From positions 1 to 28,987 of the forward strand of contig CAYUFA010000035.1 of the NCBI GenBank assembly GCA_964443845.1: a stretch of 28,987 nt of DNA, in the 5' to 3' direction. This DNA comes from UBA9214 sp964443845. GTDB taxonomy: Bacteria; Pseudomonadota; Gammaproteobacteria; UBA9214. Positions within the stretch are counted from its first letter, which is position 1; every line of letters begins with the position of its first letter. The position numbers and the translations under genes were made by a program. Shown piece after piece: positions 1 to 7,878 of the stretch. Below the pieces are notes generated by a model that was given only the letters and a program-made list of their open reading frames with translations, ran no database searches and had not been told where the DNA came from.

Positions 1-109
1 AGCCCAACCTACGAATTCAGCCCAACCTACGAATTCAGCCCAACCTACGAATTCAGCCCAACCTTACGAATTCAACCGTGCCTGCGAGCTCAACCCAGGC
101 TGCGAACGG
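1..109. repeat. 18-bp tandem repeat, cut by the window edge
   Basis: Three exact head-to-tail copies of AGCCCAACCTACGAATTC (1-18, 19-36, 37-54) are followed by a copy with one inserted T (55-73) and two decayed copies (74-91, 92-109) that keep the AACC and TGCGA cores. The array probably continues upstream of the window. Each intact copy carries GAATTC. On the minus strand the unit reads GTAGGTTGGGCT, resembling a word that I recall as dispersed in many proteobacterial genomes. There are no spacers, so it is not a CRISPR. It lies just past the end of the YkgJ-type gene. Confidence 0.9.
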
Positions 110-159
110 AGTCCTCGCCGCGCCAGGTCAATCGCTGGTGCGCAGTGACCAGGGCCGGC

Positions 160-597
160 TCAGCCCGCGGCAAGCTGCGCATCGCGGGTCGTGGCATATT
201 TCTCCCAGCCCTTGAAGCGCTTCTGCACGTATTTCAGCAGCGCGGAGTAATCCTCGAAGAACAGGTCGAAGCCGTCCTCCGCAGGTTCATCGAACTCGCA
301 GTAGTCGTTGGTGTATTCCCGGCAGATCAGCGGACGGTCCGCGTAGATGCCGCACCGGCCATCCGCCAGCAGGTGATTGCAGGCATTGTTGATCAGCAGA
401 TACCAGCCGTCCTCGTCCTTGTAGGCCTGTATGTCGCGATGGGAAAGCTGCCAGAGCAGGTGGTCGAAGTCTCTCATCGACCGCGGGGTGACCAGCTCCT
501 CGGTGATGTAGGTGCAGCACCTGGAGTTGGTACAGAAGCCGCACTTGTTCTCGGTGGTGATTTTGACGCCTACCGGCACATTCCTTACCGTACTCAT
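160..597 (-). CDS. YkgJ-family cysteine-cluster protein
   Basis: A 145-residue protein with the cysteine pattern of the YkgJ (UPF0153, putative zinc- or iron-chelating) family. Near the N terminus is CGFCTNSRCC (C19, C22, C27, C28), and further on an ACNHL...GRCGIY..RPLICREY block, which is the family signature. The exact function of the family is unknown; cluster binding is inferred from the cysteines. I chose the ATG at 597 because the cysteine cluster normally lies close to the N terminus and a GGAG lies 12 bases upstream. A GTG at 690 would add 31 residues without a better ribosome site. It lies 110 bp downstream of the PilZ-like gene on the same strand and may be the last gene of the gsp transcript. 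Family call is firm, start less so. Confidence 0.8.
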   Translation of the reverse strand: MSTVRNVPVGVKITTENKCGFCTNSRCCTYITEELVTPRSMRDFDHLLWQLSHRDIQAYKDEDGWYLLINNACNHLLADGRCGIYADRPLICREYTNDYCEFDEPAEDGFDLFFEDYSALLKYVQKRFKGWEKYATTRDAQLAAG

Positions 598-707
598 GGT
601 CCGCGAATACTCCAGCAACAGGTCTGTGAAAAACACACCCCTCCTGCCGCGCGGTACCGCGGCCGGAAGAGACCGGCAGTAGACTACCACGCCAGGCGCT
701 GTCTGTC

Positions 708-2246
708 TTAGCGGGCGTCGTCGTCCGTCGAGCGTGCGGCAAACTCGAAGCGGTCGAACACCGGGCTGTCGAATACCCTGCGTCCCGCGCGAATGGAGAC
801 TTCCCTCCCGCCGACGTCGATGACCAGGCTGCGCCCGAAGGTATACAGGCCTTTCGCCGCCACCAGCGTGGCGGCCACCGCCTCCTCGCCGGCTGCGGGC
901 ATGAACAACGCCGGGATGGCTTCGGACGCAGGCACTTCCGGAATGCTGCAGGTCACGGCACCCAGCCCGCCCTCGAGCAGCAGGATGCCGGCTTCCAGCC
1001 CGCCCTCGCGATGGACGCGGATCGAGCGCACGATCGCCGCACGCAGGGTGTAACGGTTGCCGCCGCCCTCGATCACCCCGAGCAGTTCACCGACGCGGAC
1101 ATCGCCGGCAACCGCGTCCGTCCGGGACAGCTTCATACCGCTCCGGCTGCTGTCCATCACCCTGCACTGTGGCAGCGCATTTGCCACGCTGGCGGTCAGT
1201 TCGCGCTGGGCACGCAGCCAGGCATGGAGTGCCTCGAGGCCGGTCAGCACTGCGACGTAACGCCCGTCCCGCTGACGGGTTTCGCGGCGTTGCCGCTCAG
1301 CGCCCTGCTCCGGCAGCAGGCGCCGCAGCAGCATGGCTTCCGGGCTCTGCCTGCGCACCGGTTCCGGTGTCTGGGCCAGTTGCCCGTGCAGGGCCTGCAG
1401 GGCGCGGGTTGCATCGAGCAGGTAGGGCTCCTGTGCCGCCGCTGGCCGGGTCAGACCCGCACAGGCAAGCGGGGCAGACCGGGTGCGCAGGTCGAGCAGG
1501 AACAGGCCCTCGCCGGAGCCTTCCCAATGGTTGCCGGGTATCACCCGGCACTGGTCGGCATGCTGGAGCAGCACCTCGAACAGCGTCCCGACCTCGCCTT
1601 CGGCGAGACGTTCCGGATCGGTCAGCGCCAGCAGCATGGCGGCGTGATAAAGCGCAGCGGATGCGCGGGCGGGGTATGCCTCCTCGGCAGACGACGCGCT
1701 GACACCAAGCAGGCCGTGGTGCCGGGCGGTCCGGTACAGGACGTGTAACTCCCCGATCAGGGCCGCCGGCAGCGCGCGGTAAAACCGGTACTCATCGAGC
1801 AGTTCGAAAACCAGCAATTCCAGCGCCCGGTTCAGCGCATGCCCGAACAGGGCGTTACCATGCGCCGCATCGGCATGTTGCGACCGGACCACCAGCTTGT
1901 ACCCGCAGGCCAGGTCCTGGAGCAGGCGGGCCAGACCATCGATCGCTGTCTGGCGCGCCGACCGGGACAGGGACAGCTGGCGCAGGTGCAGCGGGTCCAG
2001 GGCATAAAACAGGCGCAGGAGAACGGGGCGGTACGCCTCGAGGAGCCGGAACCGCAGCCGGTCGTCCAGCTTCTGTTCATTCAATGCACCCAGTGCACCC
2101 TGCACCAGCCGCACCGTTTCCACCACGTTCATCAGTGGCAGATTGGCCAGCCATTCGCGCAGCCGCGCCACGTCCAGTTCGACCGTGGGATCGGTGCAGT
2201 CGTGCTGCAGCGGTACGGACAGGTTCAGTGAATCCATGCGTGCCAT
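708..2246 (-). CDS. PilZ-like domain protein at the end of the gsp operon
   Basis: About 512 residues, mostly helical and leucine/arginine rich in the first 350, with no signal peptide or clear membrane segment, so probably cytoplasmic. The C-terminal third holds a DSSRSG motif that fits the (D/N)xSxxG signature of PilZ c-di-GMP-binding domains, followed by a beta-rich stretch. The arginine box normally upstream (RxxxR) is at best a degenerate arginine cluster (RRETRQRDGR). The role is therefore uncertain: it could bind c-di-GMP or be a degenerate PilZ fold. It begins 10 bases after gspN stops, so it is probably co-transcribed with the secretion genes. A GTG at 2294 inside gspN and an ATG at 2237 are alternative starts; none has a strong ribosome site. 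Confidence 0.6.
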   Translation of the reverse strand: MARMDSLNLSVPLQHDCTDPTVELDVARLREWLANLPLMNVVETVRLVQGALGALNEQKLDDRLRFRLLEAYRPVLLRLFYALDPLHLRQLSLSRSARQTAIDGLARLLQDLACGYKLVVRSQHADAAHGNALFGHALNRALELLVFELLDEYRFYRALPAALIGELHVLYRTARHHGLLGVSASSAEEAYPARASAALYHAAMLLALTDPERLAEGEVGTLFEVLLQHADQCRVIPGNHWEGSGEGLFLLDLRTRSAPLACAGLTRPAAAQEPYLLDATRALQALHGQLAQTPEPVRRQSPEAMLLRRLLPEQGAERQRRETRQRDGRYVAVLTGLEALHAWLRAQRELTASVANALPQCRVMDSSRSGMKLSRTDAVAGDVRVGELLGVIEGGGNRYTLRAAIVRSIRVHREGGLEAGILLLEGGLGAVTCSIPEVPASEAIPALFMPAAGEEAVAATLVAAKGLYTFGRSLVIDVGGREVSIRAGRRVFDSPVFDRFEFAARSTDDDAR

Positions 2247-2256
2247 GACCGGGGGA

Positions 2257-3003
2257 TCAAAGCCTGCCTGCCGTCGTGATCTGGTAGCCGCCACCGGGGC
2301 GCCGTTGCAACAGGCTATCCAGCATGTCCCTGGTCTCGACGCCGGCGTCCGCCCCGGGTTGCAGTCTCAGGTTGATCGTGTACCTGCCATCGTGCTGCAG
2401 CGCGATATTGCCGGACAAGCCAAGCACACCGCCCTGCGCGACCGTTGCCACCAGCCCGGCAGCGCTGCTGGCCAGGTCGAGGGCCAGGTCGCCGAGCTGC
2501 AGTTGCAGGGGGGAACTGATGCGCGCACCCGGCCAGCGCACTGTGCCCTGGACCGCGGTCGGCAGCCCGCTGCCCAGCTCGCAGGAATCCAGTTGCAACG
2601 AGACCTCGCCGGCCGCCACCACGCCGATCGGGGAGAAACGCTCGAACAGCACGGCAGGGGGAACCTGCACGTGGACATCCCGTCCGTACAGCCGCCCGGA
2701 GAACGACAGGTCCAGCAGGCCGCTGCCATGCTGCCGGGCATCCTGGAGTTCGACCCGGTACTCGAGGTTACCGGTCAGCAACCGCAGGGGCCGCAACGCC
2801 CAGCGCACACCGCCGATATCGGTGCCATGGAGGATGACCCGGCCGGCCTGACCGGACCACGGCGAGCCGCTGACCGCGCGCAACTGCAACCCGCCCACGT
2901 GCTGCTCGATGGCGCCGACGAAATACGCTACCGGGAAGGTCGCAACCAGGATCAGCAGGTAGGCGGCGACCCCGATGGCGACGGTTCGCCCTGCATTCAT
3001 CAT
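2257..3003 (-). CDS. gspN: Type II secretion system protein GspN
   Basis: A 248-residue protein with one N-terminal membrane segment (about residues 6-28) and a long beta-rich periplasmic part, matching the GspN family in length and in the SG(S/T)xWSG and GxxxLxxLxW-like patterns around residues 45-75. GspN is an accessory inner-membrane component of some type II secretion systems and is not essential in all of them. Its ATGATG start overlaps the gspM stop by 4 bases, so translation is coupled. It sits at the usual place, after gspM. Confidence 0.88.
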   Translation of the reverse strand: MMNAGRTVAIGVAAYLLILVATFPVAYFVGAIEQHVGGLQLRAVSGSPWSGQAGRVILHGTDIGGVRWALRPLRLLTGNLEYRVELQDARQHGSGLLDLSFSGRLYGRDVHVQVPPAVLFERFSPIGVVAAGEVSLQLDSCELGSGLPTAVQGTVRWPGARISSPLQLQLGDLALDLASSAAGLVATVAQGGVLGLSGNIALQHDGRYTINLRLQPGADAGVETRDMLDSLLQRRPGGGYQITTAGRL

Positions 3004-3494
3004 GACTCAGGGGTCTGCAGCGTCACCCGCACATTGACCCGGCCGGCCATGTCGGCGGCCCGATCCATGCTTACGGTATCGATATGGATCCCGTAGCGGG
3101 TATTGAGGTTTCCCAGCCAGCCGACCAGCTTGTCGAAGGAGGCAGCTTCCATCCACACCTTCACGCTGTTGCTGCCATCCGGCTCCACCCGCTTGAGCAC
3201 GTCACCGAGCCCGTCGGCACGGGCGGAGCTGTCCGCCAGTGCCAGCAGGGATTGTCCGCCGAGTCCCTGCCGGGCCGGGCCCTGACTGCTGCGGAATTGC
3301 GCCAGCCGCTGCGCACCCTGCTGCATCCAGGCCACCGTTGCACGCTGCCCGGCAACCTTGTCCTGCAGCGCCTGGCGGGCGGAATGCACCGGCGCCCAGA
3401 CCAGCGCATAGACCAGCAACAGCAGCAGCAACAGGCCGGCACCCGCGACCAGCAGGCGCTCACGCTCGTTGAGACCTTCGAACCAGGCTTTCAT
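3000..3494 (-). CDS. gspM: Type II secretion system protein GspM
   Basis: A 164-residue bitopic inner-membrane protein. It has a short charged cytosolic head (FEGLNERERLL, the usual GspM start), a leucine-rich membrane helix at about 15-33, then a coiled coil and a periplasmic ferredoxin-like domain. GspM partners GspL in the inner-membrane platform of the secretion machine. Start ATG at 3494 has a GGGGAAAGG ribosome site and overlaps the end of gspL by 4 bases; the 3' end overlaps gspN by 4 bases. Confidence 0.93.
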   Translation of the reverse strand: MKAWFEGLNERERLLVAGAGLLLLLLLVYALVWAPVHSARQALQDKVAGQRATVAWMQQGAQRLAQFRSSQGPARQGLGGQSLLALADSSARADGLGDVLKRVEPDGSNSVKVWMEAASFDKLVGWLGNLNTRYGIHIDTVSMDRAADMAGRVNVRVTLQTPES

Positions 3495-4702
3495 GCGCCT
3501 TTCCCCTGTATGCGCAACCGGCCCTGTACGCGGTTGTCCTTGCCCGCCGCTGCCGACTGGATTTCCACGTCCAGCCCGCCGGCCGCAACCAGCGACTGCT
3601 TGAGCTGATCAAGCTGTTGCAGGTTGCCGATTTTCAGATCGACGTCGAGTCGTCCGGCGCGGAAGGAGATCGACGCGATCTCGACACCCTGCGTCTCGTG
3701 CAGCACCGGGCCGGCCTTGCCCAGCAACGCCAGGAAACTGTTGTCAGCACCCGCGGTATGTTGCAGCTTTTCAAGCTGCTGCTGCATCTGCGCACGCGGA
3801 TCGACCACGCGCTTCGCGTCCGGCAAGGCCTTGCGAAAGATCTGTTCGATCTCGGCGTGCAGGCGTCCACTTTCCTTGCCGAGCCGGAAATACTCGACCC
3901 CGGTCACGACGAAGTTGACCAGCAGGGCGGCCAGCAGCAGTGCCACCGTCGCCCGCATGGGCTTCCACAACTGTGCCCAGCTGCCGGTACGGCTGTAATC
4001 CCCTTGCAGCAGGTTGATCGAGCGCTCCTGCAGACCGGACGCCAACAGGTCGAGCGGGTTACCCGCCCAGGTGTCGATCACCGTTTCCGCACCGTAGTCA
4101 TCGGTTTCCGGTGGCGACAGACCTTCCCGTATGAACAGATGCAGGCGTGGCGGACTCTCCCCGGCCTGCAGCGCCAGCAGGGTGCCGAGGTTTTCGGTAT
4201 CCACCGCGTAGCCGCCGTAGGCACTGCTGCGCACCAGGGTCATCCCGTCGCTGACCAGCGCACTGATCTCGTCCTCCGCGCGCGGAATGGCGAGCTGTTC
4301 GGGTACCAGTTGCTGTACATCCAGCGCGGCGCCCGCGAACGCGGCCGTCAGTTCATCCATATGGCGGCGGCTGATCACCGCGACCGGCCAGCCACCCTCG
4401 GGCAGTGCGTCGCCCAGTGCGAAGTGCAGGTTTTCCACCTCGTCGGAGAGCTGCTCCTCCAGGGCGTAGGGTACGGCACGCAGCAGTTTCTGCCGGCTTC
4501 TGCCCGGGACCTGCGCCACCGTCAGCAGGCATTCCTCACCGGCTACGACTACCACCACCCGCAAACCGGCGGCTTCCGCGGCCGCCTCGGCCAGCGCCCC
4601 TGCACGACGGCCGCCACGCGGCTGGCCATCCTCCCCGAGCCGCAGCCAGCTCCAGTGGTCTCCGGCCACGGAATCCGCCCTCAGCAAGAGTGTTTCACGC
4701 AT
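3491..4702 (-). CDS. gspL: Type II secretion system protein GspL
   Basis: A 403-residue protein with the GspL plan: a cytoplasmic actin-like domain (about 1-240, including LLTVAQVPGRSRQKLLRAVPYALEE-type sequence that is characteristic of the family), one membrane helix (about 250-275) and a periplasmic ferredoxin-like domain with GGLDVEIQSA near the C terminus. GspL recruits the ATPase GspE, which is not encoded in this window. A GGGGG ribosome site lies 8 bases before the ATG. It is separated from gspK by 81 bp, the only real gap among the gsp genes, and may have its own promoter there. Confidence 0.93.
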   Translation of the reverse strand: MRETLLLRADSVAGDHWSWLRLGEDGQPRGGRRAGALAEAAAEAAGLRVVVVVAGEECLLTVAQVPGRSRQKLLRAVPYALEEQLSDEVENLHFALGDALPEGGWPVAVISRRHMDELTAAFAGAALDVQQLVPEQLAIPRAEDEISALVSDGMTLVRSSAYGGYAVDTENLGTLLALQAGESPPRLHLFIREGLSPPETDDYGAETVIDTWAGNPLDLLASGLQERSINLLQGDYSRTGSWAQLWKPMRATVALLLAALLVNFVVTGVEYFRLGKESGRLHAEIEQIFRKALPDAKRVVDPRAQMQQQLEKLQHTAGADNSFLALLGKAGPVLHETQGVEIASISFRAGRLDVDLKIGNLQQLDQLKQSLVAAGGLDVEIQSAAAGKDNRVQGRLRIQGKGA

Positions 4703-4731
4703 GCGACTGCCCCCTGGTTGTCGTGCCCGCT

Positions 4732-4740
4732 ATCCTAGCA
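4732..4740 (-). promoter_or_regulatory. Possible extended -10 promoter for gspL
   Basis: On the minus strand TGCTAGGAT fits an extended -10 (TGnTAnnnT) element. Transcription would start near 4725, giving a leader of about 23 bases before the gspL ATG. No good -35 hexamer is visible, which is allowed for extended -10 promoters. Inferred from pattern only. Confidence 0.35.
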
Positions 4741-4743
4741 GAA

Positions 4744-4764
4744 AATTCCGAAAAATACGGAATT
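4744..4764 (-). promoter_or_regulatory. Hairpin between gspK and gspL
   Basis: On the minus strand AATTCCG and CGGAATT form a perfect 7-bp stem around a TATTTTT loop, followed directly by TTCT. The stem is AT-rich and the T-run short, so it is a weak terminator at best. It could attenuate the operon or act as an mRNA processing or stability element between gspGHIJK and gspLMN. Confidence 0.45.
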
Positions 4765-4783
4765 GCATAGCAAAAACATTGCG

Positions 4784-5758
4784 TTACCCAACCGGCAGCA
4801 GATGATCGTTGCGCCGGGTGCGCAGAATCGTGCTGAGCCGCGGCCCGTCGCGATGCACTACGCTGAACAGGCGCGCACGGCCACTGCCCACCAGCACCTC
4901 GATATCGACCCCGAACCACTGACTGTTGACCCCGATATCGACATCGATCGGGCGCCCGGACAGCGCGTCGTTGCCCTTGAAGGCGCCGGTGTTCGCGAAC
5001 GGCTCCCGGGTACGCGCATCGATGAGGGTCTGTACGTCCTCAGCGCTCAGCCCCGCAGCCAGCGCCTGCAGGACTTGCGGCGTAGCCGTATTGACGTTGA
5101 TCGCCGTGGCCTCCGGCAGCGCCGTGACATGCGGCAGCAGGGCGGCCACCACTTCCGGCGTGAATCCCTTGACCAGCCGCAGTTCACTGATGTCGACCAG
5201 CCGGCGATTGGCCGCCCGGTACGGCGGGTCGAGGAGCAGGTAGGCTTCATCCTCCGCGCCCCCGGGGAAGATGGGGATGATGTCGGGATCGATCCAGTCC
5301 ACCAGGGCCGCCGCCAGTTCCGGATCCAGCTTGAGCACCTCCAGCAGGCGCCTGAAATACGCGACATCGGGCGGGCTGGCGGCACCGGCAGCGGTCACCA
5401 GGTTGTTGACGTTGAATCGGCCCTGCAGATCGGTGATGTGCCCGGTCACCACACCCCCCTCCACGGCAATGGGCGGCAGGGAACTGGCCCAGTCCTCGTC
5501 CAGCGAGTCGACGTTGCCCTTGCCGGCATCCGTGCGCAGGATCACCTGCGCCCAGCTTTCGGCCGCGGTGGCATAGGCATAGGCCTGCTCTCCGTGCAGC
5601 AGGTTGGCGGTGCGCCGGACATCGACCTGCAGGTGCGTCGCCATCGCGGTCGCCACCACCACGGCCAGCGCCACCACCAGCAACGCCGTGATCAGCGCCA
5701 CGCCCCGCTCGCGCTTACAGGCAGCCGGCCTCACGAATCGGGCAGGCGGAACAGCCAT
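4784..5758 (-). CDS. gspK: Type II secretion minor pseudopilin GspK
   Basis: A 324-residue atypical large pseudopilin. The prepilin peptidase site is KRERG/VALITALL at about residues 19-25, with the non-polar residue at position 5 of the mature protein that is typical for GspK in place of glutamate. A big periplasmic domain follows, including the GRFNVNNLV motif and a helix-hairpin-helix-like ATAINVNTATPQVLQAL stretch, both usual in GspK. GspK caps the pseudopilus tip with GspI and GspJ. The ATG at 5758 lies inside the end of gspJ (28-bp overlap) and is preceded by GGGGA. A longer frame exists but lacks family support. Confidence 0.93.
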   Translation of the reverse strand: MAVPPARFVRPAACKRERGVALITALLVVALAVVVATAMATHLQVDVRRTANLLHGEQAYAYATAAESWAQVILRTDAGKGNVDSLDEDWASSLPPIAVEGGVVTGHITDLQGRFNVNNLVTAAGAASPPDVAYFRRLLEVLKLDPELAAALVDWIDPDIIPIFPGGAEDEAYLLLDPPYRAANRRLVDISELRLVKGFTPEVVAALLPHVTALPEATAINVNTATPQVLQALAAGLSAEDVQTLIDARTREPFANTGAFKGNDALSGRPIDVDIGVNSQWFGVDIEVLVGSGRARLFSVVHRDGPRLSTILRTRRNDHLLPVG

Positions 5759-6348
5759 ACCAGGTCCCCGTATTGCTTGTGGTGCAGGGTGATCTCCACG
5801 GCCCGCGGCAGGTTCTCGGGAGGCGGCGCACCCGCCCTCACCGTGGCGGGATCGGGCCATTGCGTCAGCCACTGGTCGTTACCCGCCAGGAAACGCACCT
5901 CCATGCCCGTGAACCGGTCACTCAAGCGCTGTTCCAGTGGCTGGGTATCCTGGGCCCGGTCCAGCACGGACCACACGTAGCGCACCAGGTGATCGTCCAC
6001 CCAGGCGTAGCCGATACGCTGCAGGTCACTGCGCGGGTGACCGAGCGGGTTCGACCAGCCGCCCCGGGTGAACTGGAAGGCACTGCCTCCGGACAGGGGC
6101 GGCTGCGTGTCTCCGTATTCATCGCGGATCGGTCGCGGCACTGCCTGTTCCAGGTCGCGCTGCATGAGCAGGTAGATTTTCTGCAGTTCGGCCAGCCGCT
6201 GCTCCTCGGCCGAGGTGATGCTGTGTTGCTGCAGCACACTGCGCAGGCCGCCGTAGGCCATCACCGAGAGCAGTGCAAAGATGGACAGTGCCACCAGCAA
6301 CTCCAGCAGCGTGAAGCCGCGCTGCGCGTTGCAGCGTACAGTCCTCAT
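5731..6348 (-). CDS. gspJ: Type II secretion minor pseudopilin GspJ
   Basis: A 205-residue pseudopilin with an 11-residue basic leader ending in a type IV prepilin cleavage site (QRG/FTLLELLVALSIFALL; Glu5 present) and a beta-rich C-terminal domain with GGWSNPLG and RYVW motifs seen in GspJ. It forms part of the pseudopilus tip with GspI and GspK. A GAGG ribosome site lies 8 bases before the ATG. The start overlaps gspI by 4 bases. Confidence 0.93.
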   Translation of the reverse strand: MRTVRCNAQRGFTLLELLVALSIFALLSVMAYGGLRSVLQQHSITSAEEQRLAELQKIYLLMQRDLEQAVPRPIRDEYGDTQPPLSGGSAFQFTRGGWSNPLGHPRSDLQRIGYAWVDDHLVRYVWSVLDRAQDTQPLEQRLSDRFTGMEVRFLAGNDQWLTQWPDPATVRAGAPPPENLPRAVEITLHHKQYGDLVWLFRLPDS

Positions 6349-6722
6349 GCCGGCCGCCTCAGGAAACCGCTGAGCACGGTGACCGGCTGCGTGTCCTTGC
6401 CGCTGTCCTCCGGCGACACCTTGACGTCCATGCGCCGCAGGTCGTCCTCGTCGGTCCGCGAAATGACCGCGCGCCAGGTCCAGGTGAAGTGTCCCATTTC
6501 CATGCTGCCCTTGCGTTCACCGACCGGGGGCCATGCGTTGCGTACCTGGAAATCATTCAGGACATCGCGCGCCACCCACTCCGCCAGGGTGCGTTCACGC
6601 AGGTGCATGACGCCGGCGGTGTAATCGCTGGTGGCCTTGATGATGGCTCCCATCGCTACCGCCAGCACGGTCAGTGCCACCAGGATCTCCAGCAGGGTGA
6701 AGCCGCGCGCGCGCCACCGCAT
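6345..6722 (-). CDS. gspI: Type II secretion minor pseudopilin GspI
   Basis: A 125-residue pseudopilin with a 7-residue leader and the cleavage site RARG/FTLLEILVALTVLAVAM (Glu5 present). The length and the WVARDVLND segment are typical of GspI, which starts assembly of the tip complex with GspJ and GspK. The ATG overlaps the stop codon of gspH by one base, and a GAGG lies about 10 bases upstream. Confidence 0.92.
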   Translation of the reverse strand: MRWRARGFTLLEILVALTVLAVAMGAIIKATSDYTAGVMHLRERTLAEWVARDVLNDFQVRNAWPPVGERKGSMEMGHFTWTWRAVISRTDEDDLRRMDVKVSPEDSGKDTQPVTVLSGFLRRPA

Positions 6723-7243
6723 CAGTAGGTATCCTCGCTGGTCACGGTCACCGTGCCCAGTACGTTCGCCTCGAGCAGGTACTCGCGCTTGCTGAGACCG
6801 GAACGGAACCGGACGCTGAACGGCGTCATCTCTCCGCTGGAGAGTATATATACCTGCGGCAGGTCTGCGGAGTCGTCCTTCTTCTTGCCCAGGGCCGGCG
6901 GATCACCCGAGACATCGAGGTGCAGTTCGATGTCCGCCGGCATGCGGTATTCCTTCAGCAGGCCGTCGTTGCTGCTGCTCCAGCCGCTGTCGCCCAGGCG
7001 CAGAAACTCGTAGCTGTCGTTGCGGAAACGCACCGCCAGTTCCTCACCCTTGACCACGGCCTCGTCACTGGCCAGGTTGAGCAGGGTTTCCATGCGTTGC
7101 GATTCCTGCTGCATCAGGTCGGCGACGTTGTCGCCGTGCATCGAGAGCATGGCAAAGCTGAAGATGATGGCGATCAGGACCATCACCACCAGCAGCTCCA
7201 GCAGGGTAAAGCCGGCTCCCCGCCTGGCAGCGGTCACCGGCAC
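6722..7243 (-). CDS. gspH: Type II secretion pseudopilin GspH
   Basis: A pseudopilin with cleavage site RRGAG/FTLLELLVVMVLIAII (Glu5 present) and a beta-rich C-terminal part; about 173 residues from the start chosen. GspH links the tip complex to the GspG filament. The start is unclear. A GTG at 7243 gives an 11-residue leader, normal for the family, and lies 17 bases after gspG stops, but no ribosome site is visible. An ATG at 7288, overlapping gspG, would give a 26-residue leader. Both are possible. Confidence 0.88.
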   Translation of the reverse strand: MPVTAARRGAGFTLLELLVVMVLIAIIFSFAMLSMHGDNVADLMQQESQRMETLLNLASDEAVVKGEELAVRFRNDSYEFLRLGDSGWSSSNDGLLKEYRMPADIELHLDVSGDPPALGKKKDDSADLPQVYILSSGEMTPFSVRFRSGLSKREYLLEANVLGTVTVTSEDTY

Positions 7244-7259
7244 GCGCCGGCCGGGCAGG

Positions 7260-7682
7260 CTATTGCAGGTTCCAGTTGCCGATATCATCTTCACTGGGCT
7301 GCCGGTCCGGCCCGGTTGAGATGATGTCGATTTCACCGTGTTGTCCCGGGTTCAGGTACAGGTAAGGCTGCTGCCAGGGATCCACGGGCAGGCGGTCCAG
7401 GTACCCGCCTGCCTTCCAGTTCGGCGGCTCCGGATCGGACGGCTTCTGCACCAGCGCTTCCAGGCCCTGGTCGGTGGTCGGATACACGTAATTGTCGAGC
7501 TTGTAGAGATTGAGCGCCGCCTCCAGGGCACGGATATCCTGCCGTGCCTTGGTGATCCGTGCCTGCTCCGGGCGGTCCATCACCCTGGGTACGAGGATGG
7601 CGGCCAGGATGCCGAGAATCACGACCACCACCATCACTTCGATCAGGGTAAAACCCGCCGACCTGCGCATTACCTGCTTCAT
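7260..7682 (-). CDS. gspG: Type II secretion major pseudopilin GspG
   Basis: A 140-residue major pseudopilin. Its leader of 10 residues ends in RRSAG/FTLIEVMVVVVILGILAA, followed by the typical LVPRVMDRPEQARITKARQDI helix and the YPTTDQGLEALVQKP and SGPD-like C-terminal blocks that form the calcium site in GspG. It polymerises into the pseudopilus. The ATG at 7682 has AAAGG 9 bases upstream. It is the first gene of the operon; gspC, gspD, gspE and gspF, which often precede it, are absent from this window. Confidence 0.96.
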   Translation of the reverse strand: MKQVMRRSAGFTLIEVMVVVVILGILAAILVPRVMDRPEQARITKARQDIRALEAALNLYKLDNYVYPTTDQGLEALVQKPSDPEPPNWKAGGYLDRLPVDPWQQPYLYLNPGQHGEIDIISTGPDRQPSEDDIGNWNLQ

Positions 7683-7750
7683 GTTCAGTAACCTTTGCTG
7701 TACTCCGGATGAGCCGTCCCCGCACCGGGAGACCGCCTGCAATGCCGGGT

Positions 7751-7780
7751 ATTCTAATGGCTTTCACGACCGGTAGACAG
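7751..7780 (-). promoter_or_regulatory. Weak candidate promoter for the gsp operon
   Basis: On the minus strand a TAGAAT -10-like hexamer (7751-7756) stands 18 bp from CTGTCT (7775-7780). Transcription would start about 60 bases upstream of gspG. The -35 is poor, so this is only a suggestion. No clear terminator for the upstream DUF5063 gene was seen in the 196 bp before gspG, so read-through is also possible. Confidence 0.28.
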
Positions 7781-7878
7781 CCGGATGCAGGAATGGTTTT
7801 TCCTCCCCGGCACTACCGTCGCCGGCGGGGTGCAACCATCCGCCGGTCGGGCGGGTACGCCCGGAACGGGGACCGTGC

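Noticed and set aside
1..109. CRISPR array
   Set aside because: Repeats are directly adjacent with no spacers and no cas genes nearby.
4763..5980. Open frame of about 405 codons on the plus strand
   Set aside because: Antisense to gspK and gspJ; low-complexity, no recognisable features.
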